From contig NZ_VTTI01000001.1 in the NCBI RefSeq assembly GCF_008641105.1, positions 1-60,399 of the forward strand: a stretch of DNA of 60,399 nt, written 5' to 3'. The position numbers and the translations under genes are program-made. Positions 56,982-60,399 of this stretch are shown here, piece by piece. This stretch comes from Halopseudomonas salina (GTDB lineage: Bacteria > Pseudomonadota > Gammaproteobacteria > Pseudomonadales > Pseudomonadaceae). Under the pieces are notes generated by a model, which was not told the origin of the DNA, made no database searches, and saw only the letters and a program-made list of their open reading frames with translations. The first letter of the stretch is position 1. Every line of letters begins with the position of its first letter.

Positions 56982-58481
56982 TTAGTTGGGTGAGCCGGGC
57001 AGCGGTGTGCTCAGGTAAGGAAAGGATGACTGCAGACCGTTCGGATCTACCTGCACGCCATCGGTGAAGGGCGCCTGGTTGTTTGGCGCAACAGTCGAGT
57101 CGGCGATCAGCGCGCCCATGGCGACTCGCAGGGATACATCAACAACGTCGTCAATTGGTCTGCGACCATTGGGGAAGCCCGCGTTATCACCGCCGAGAAC
57201 GCCAAGATCATTCTGGAAGCCCGGCTGTGTTACCTCGATCTCGGGATTGAGGCGCAGCATTTCCGAGGTAACTACACCCTGGGGCTGGTTGACAGCAGGC
57301 ACGCCGGTGAGAAATGCGCTGACCAGATCGGTGCGCGGGAACATATTCGGAGCCACTGCGGTGCCCTGGAACAGGATCTCCAGCAATTCGGGCAGCGTTG
57401 GATGCGTTACATAGGTAGCAAACTGTCCATCGTCCTTCGGTTCGCTGGCGTTGAATGCGTCCTTGTCCTTGAGACCAATGACAACTTCATTGACCAGAGG
57501 CATGCCCAGACGGGAAACCTGAGTGAAGGCGCCGCCTTGGATACTCGCTCCCTTGGCGTTAGCCATTGGCTGAGGGTTCAACACACGGCCTTGAGGCAGG
57601 CTGGCAGTTGTCCAGGCGCCAATTACTTTCTGGTTGTTGCTATTGGCCGCGGTGCCGGTCAGGCAGGACGTGGGCACTTCCAGCGCCAGCGAGGTGACAT
57701 TCTTGTCTGCCAGATCGTTGGCCTCGGCGTTACGGCCACCCAGCGGGTTGGTGTTGACCAGATCGAATATCTCGCCAAGGTTTACGGCAAAAGCTTCCTT
57801 GCGCTGACCTACAAATACCCGGGCAGTCCCGTTGCAACCGGGGATGATTGCATCGTAGACATGATCATTGGCGTAGGCTTCGTAATCACCTATCGACTTG
57901 TTGCCTATATTATCCACCGGCTTGCTGAACGTAGCGGACTGATCGAAGGCGTTCATCACCGTTTCGGCTGTGCCCGTGCGGCGGTCGCCACGAATCACCG
58001 TCAGTTCGTAGGTCTGTCTCATCTGCACTGCGGCGGTTTGATCAGCAGACGGTCCGATTCCACCAATATTCTTCAGCGGTACCGATACCTTTTGCGTAGC
58101 ACCATCGTTACCGACATCCAGCTGCAGATCCTGCTTCACATCAGTCATCTTGAAGCGAAAAGTAATGTCTTCCTCTGCATTACCGGTGTTGTCGATATGA
58201 ATTTCATAGATCGCATTGCCATCCAGATCAAAATAATTGGGGCCGCCGTAGGCGTCCTGAAGAGGCAGATAATTAGCAATCATTGTCACCGTATTTTCAC
58301 GGCCGAGCTCATAACTGCGGAACATGTAAAAATCAGTGCCATCCACCTTGGGCACTTCAGTAATAAACGGTGCTTCGCGGTGACTGGAGGCCAAGCTGAT
58401 GGCCGAGCCAAAACCCGCACCAATTAGAATGCTGGCCACGACGGATTTTGCCAAAAGGGAACGCGTGTATTGCCGGCTCAT
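56982..58481 (-). CDS. Exported DUF4331 protein
   Basis: 499 residues. Signal peptide with ILIGAGFGSAISLASS, then DUF4331: SSHREAPFI, DGTDFYMFRSYE, YFDLDGNAIYEI, and repeated beta-rich segments. The family is periplasmic or extracellular and uncharacterised. AAGGAGG lies just before ATG 58481 (a very strong site), so it is probably the main product of the operon. It lies directly downstream of the anti-sigma gene and is likely a target of the sigma factor. Confidence 0.88.
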   Translation of the reverse strand: MSRQYTRSLLAKSVVASILIGAGFGSAISLASSHREAPFITEVPKVDGTDFYMFRSYELGRENTVTMIANYLPLQDAYGGPNYFDLDGNAIYEIHIDNTGNAEEDITFRFKMTDVKQDLQLDVGNDGATQKVSVPLKNIGGIGPSADQTAAVQMRQTYELTVIRGDRRTGTAETVMNAFDQSATFSKPVDNIGNKSIGDYEAYANDHVYDAIIPGCNGTARVFVGQRKEAFAVNLGEIFDLVNTNPLGGRNAEANDLADKNVTSLALEVPTSCLTGTAANSNNQKVIGAWTTASLPQGRVLNPQPMANAKGASIQGGAFTQVSRLGMPLVNEVVIGLKDKDAFNASEPKDDGQFATYVTHPTLPELLEILFQGTAVAPNMFPRTDLVSAFLTGVPAVNQPQGVVTSEMLRLNPEIEVTQPGFQNDLGVLGGDNAGFPNGRRPIDDVVDVSLRVAMGALIADSTVAPNNQAPFTDGVQVDPNGLQSSFPYLSTPLPGSPN

Positions 58482-58685
58482 GTGAACCTCCTTCTCTGTT
58501 GTTTTTGGATACCTCAATGGATATACGCAACGAGTCGGAAAACGGACGCAGCACAAGTTGATTTTATTTCGGATACCACCAGATCCCGCGGAAGATGTCG
58601 CCAGAAGGCCGGGGGAGCTTTGCAGAGGAGCGCCGGCCAGGGTGCGTTGCGCTACGCCCGGCCGGTCGGATATTGAGGAGTCAGG

Positions 58686-59426
58686 TCAGATGTCTGCCAG
58701 TACGCCCTGGGCGACCACAGGCCCCGTGGGCAGTCCCGTTGGTGAGCCGCCGGGCGGTTCCAGGGATATGGCAAATACGCTGTTGGCATTGGCCAATGCC
58801 ACAAGCTCTTCGGGGACAGCCAGACGCGCCGCACCATCAGCCGGCAACAGGCCAAGCGACTGCGGAGGGAGGTCACCGGCAATCAGCCAGAGCTCGGCAT
58901 CGCGGCCTTCGAGCTGAATCTCTGCCGCCGGAACCACCACCAGGCTGCGCCGGCTGGCGTCCAGGGTAGCGGTATAAACCACCTGGCCGGTTTCCAGCTG
59001 CAGTGCCGCGGTCAGCATGCTGTCGATGGGCTGCAGGCTGTCTTCCCGGGGCAGCATGACCACCAGCAACAGCGCCATGAGCAGCGCTGCAGCAGCACTT
59101 CCCGCGGTAAGCCAGCGCCATGCATTCAGGCTTTCCCAAATGCTACCTCGACCTTCGGGTCGGGAGCGAACCGCCTCTTCGTGTCGCGGATTCTGACCAA
59201 GACTGTCGCGGATGCGCGCCCACACATATTCCGGTGGCGTCTGGTCGGCTATCTCTGCCAGCATGGGCGCGAGGTGCGCGTGCCACTCGGCCAATCGCTC
59301 AGCGTACCCGGCGTCCGCAGCAAGCTGCGCCTCGACGGATCTGCGTTCATCGGCTTCCAGCACGCCAAGAGCGTATTCTGCCAGACGCTGGTCGTCTTCT
59401 TCACTTATTAATCGGGTCGTATTCAT
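58686..59426 (-). CDS. Anti-sigma factor, RskA-like
   Basis: 246 residues: a cytoplasmic zinc-free anti-sigma domain (AEYALGVLEADERRSVEAQL), one membrane helix (about 105-127) and a periplasmic RskA domain (about 130-246). The start overlaps the ECF sigma stop by ATGA, so the two are made in fixed ratio. It holds the sigma factor until a periplasmic signal triggers release. Confidence 0.88.
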   Translation of the reverse strand: MNTTRLISEEDDQRLAEYALGVLEADERRSVEAQLAADAGYAERLAEWHAHLAPMLAEIADQTPPEYVWARIRDSLGQNPRHEEAVRSRPEGRGSIWESLNAWRWLTAGSAAAALLMALLLVVMLPREDSLQPIDSMLTAALQLETGQVVYTATLDASRRSLVVVPAAEIQLEGRDAELWLIAGDLPPQSLGLLPADGAARLAVPEELVALANANSVFAISLEPPGGSPTGLPTGPVVAQGVLADI

Positions 59427-59971
59427 TGCTCCAGGCACGCCTTGAGGCTCATCAAGCCACGTCGAATCCAGCTTTTCATTGTTCCCAGGGGCACACCAGT
59501 GCGGGCAGCCAGATCATGGTAGGTACAACCGTCGAAAAAGGCGGTTTTGATGACGGTGCGATGCTGGGTCTGCAGGTTGGAAAGGCAATTATCGAGCCGC
59601 TGCTGATCGCTGGCTAACTCGACTGGGTCGGTTTTTTCCGGCTCCGGCAATTGGTCAAGGTCAACCGGGTCCATATGCCGATCCACACCACCAAGACGTA
59701 AACGATCGATGCACTTGGAGCGCGCAATTGTGGTTAGCCAGGTAATCGGCTTGCCACGCTGGGCATCGAATTGGGCAGCCTTGGCCCAGACGGTTATATA
59801 GACTTCCTGAAGCACGTCTTCAGCATCGGTGCCTTGCAACAGCATGCGTTTGCAGATGCCGAAAAGCTTGGCGCTGGTCAGTCGATACAGGCGTTCGAAT
59901 GCCTGTTGATCCTGCCGCGCGGTGGCCATAAGCAACCCAGCTATGTCAGAAGGGTCTTGCGCTTCGTCCAT
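59423..59971 (-). CDS. ECF-type RNA polymerase sigma factor, SigK-like
   Basis: 182 residues. Region 2 (FERLYRLTSAKLFGICKRML, DVLQEVYITVWAKAAQF) and region 4 (HRTVIKTAFFDGCTYHDLAARTGVP, then SWIRRGLMSLKACL) are present. It is upstream of its anti-sigma and of the DUF4331-lipoprotein-TPR-HupE genes, which it presumably controls. An inverted repeat GGAAC-N12-GTTCC (60053-60074) lies in its upstream region, but no ECF promoter was confirmed. Confidence 0.9.
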   Translation of the reverse strand: MDEAQDPSDIAGLLMATARQDQQAFERLYRLTSAKLFGICKRMLLQGTDAEDVLQEVYITVWAKAAQFDAQRGKPITWLTTIARSKCIDRLRLGGVDRHMDPVDLDQLPEPEKTDPVELASDQQRLDNCLSNLQTQHRTVIKTAFFDGCTYHDLAARTGVPLGTMKSWIRRGLMSLKACLEQ

Positions 59972-60136
59972 TAGGATTGATGTCCTTTTTTGTTTTCGAC
60001 ATTTCGGTCCGGGATTCTTGGAATCTAGCAGCTATTGCCAGGCCCGACTACTGGAACTATGGGTCGGTTGTTCCCGATCTTACTTGAACTACCCGCGGCC
60101 CTGTTACACTGCCGTTATTTACCGAGAGATTGCACC

Positions 60137-60399
60137 ATGGCCTTGATCGGGCGCTACAACAGTTTGCAGATAGTCAGTCATGTGGGCTTCGGGCTTTATC
60201 TGGATGGCGGCGCGGAGGGCGAGATTCTGCTGCCCAACCGCTACATCCCCAAGGACCAGCCGACCGAAGAGGAAGACTGGCTGAATGTGTTCGTTTACCT
60301 GGACAGCGAAGACCGGCTGATCGCGACCACCGAGACGCCCAAGGCGCAGGTCGGCGAGTTTGCCAGTTTGAAGGTGAAGGAGATCAACAAGATTGGTCT
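60137..60399 (+). CDS. CvfB-like S1-domain protein (5' part only)
   Basis: ATG 60137 opens a frame that runs off the window after 87 codons: MALIGRYNSLQIVSHVGFGL, then YLDGGAEGEILLPNRYIPKD and the S1-like VNVFVYLDSEDR. It matches the N-terminal S1 domains of CvfB/YitL-type RNA-binding proteins (about 280 residues). It is divergent from the ECF sigma gene. Confidence 0.8.
   Translation, partial: MALIGRYNSLQIVSHVGFGLYLDGGAEGEILLPNRYIPKDQPTEEEDWLNVFVYLDSEDRLIATTETPKAQVGEFASLKVKEINKIG

Noticed and set aside
60053..60074. GGAAC-N12-GTTCC as an ECF promoter
   Set aside because: Spacing to any CGTC-like -10 is wrong; the match is only an inverted repeat and was kept as a note in the sigma factor entry.

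Overview
Chromosomal window from a gammaproteobacterium of the Pseudomonas lineage (Pseudomonas sensu lato or a relative such as Halopseudomonas). The first 8.8 kb carry cca, folK, folB, plsY, tsaD, rpsU, dnaG, rpoD and tRNA-Ile(CAU) in the order expected for pseudomonads. The efflux locus at 43-49 kb has an operator almost identical in layout to the TtgR operator of Pseudomonas. Species cannot be resolved from the sequence alone.

Layout. 1-190: repeats only (terminal-repeat-like remnant of an insertion sequence, a REP-like hairpin, a 7-bp tandem array). 228-8808: housekeeping block with the macromolecular synthesis operon (rpsU-dnaG-rpoD); no yqeY-like gene lies between rpsU and dnaG. 9.2-14.5 kb: accessory genes (sugar-dehydrogenase-like lipoprotein, ETHE1-like persulfide dioxygenase, PRISE-type reductase with divergent HxlR regulator, SDR, unknown lipoprotein). 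14.7-20.0 kb: PepSY/flavodoxin/FNR membrane reductase with two small exported proteins, divergent from a QseBC-like two-component system. 20.1-24.5 kb: exported metallophosphoesterase, ArsR regulator, an MFS gene broken by a 16-bp tandem duplication, and a second copy of the unknown lipoprotein. 24.6-29.6 kb: a copper/oxidant-type two-component system flanked by two CATTAC-type boxes, one in front of a 39-residue PtrA-like peptide plus an MFS transporter and a small membrane protein, the other in front of an HbpS-like protein and a periplasmic hydroxyisourate hydrolase. 29.7-38.5 kb: an unknown membrane-anchored protein, a PstS-OmpA fusion, a MocR regulator with divergent flavin-binding protein, an epoxide-hydrolase-like enzyme, a GNAT gene broken by a 7-bp tandem duplication, an RlpA-like lipoprotein, and an ArsR/Old Yellow Enzyme pair with a clear operator. 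38.0-49.5 kb: two RND efflux systems around a TtgR-like repressor. 49.7-54.4 kb: a tightly overlapped sulfide-oxidation operon (persulfide dioxygenase, SQR fused to a phosphatase-like domain, SulP transporter, rhodanese). 54.5-60.0 kb: an ECF sigma factor/anti-sigma pair upstream of DUF4331, Gly-rich lipoprotein, TPR and HupE-like genes. The window ends inside a CvfB-like S1-domain gene.

The most unusual points are: two genes each inactivated by an exact short tandem duplication whose removal restores the frame; a self-contained two-component regulon with matching boxes in front of two operons of largely unknown function; the ECF/DUF4331/TPR/HupE locus; and a duplicated orphan lipoprotein family that shares its non-ATG start context.
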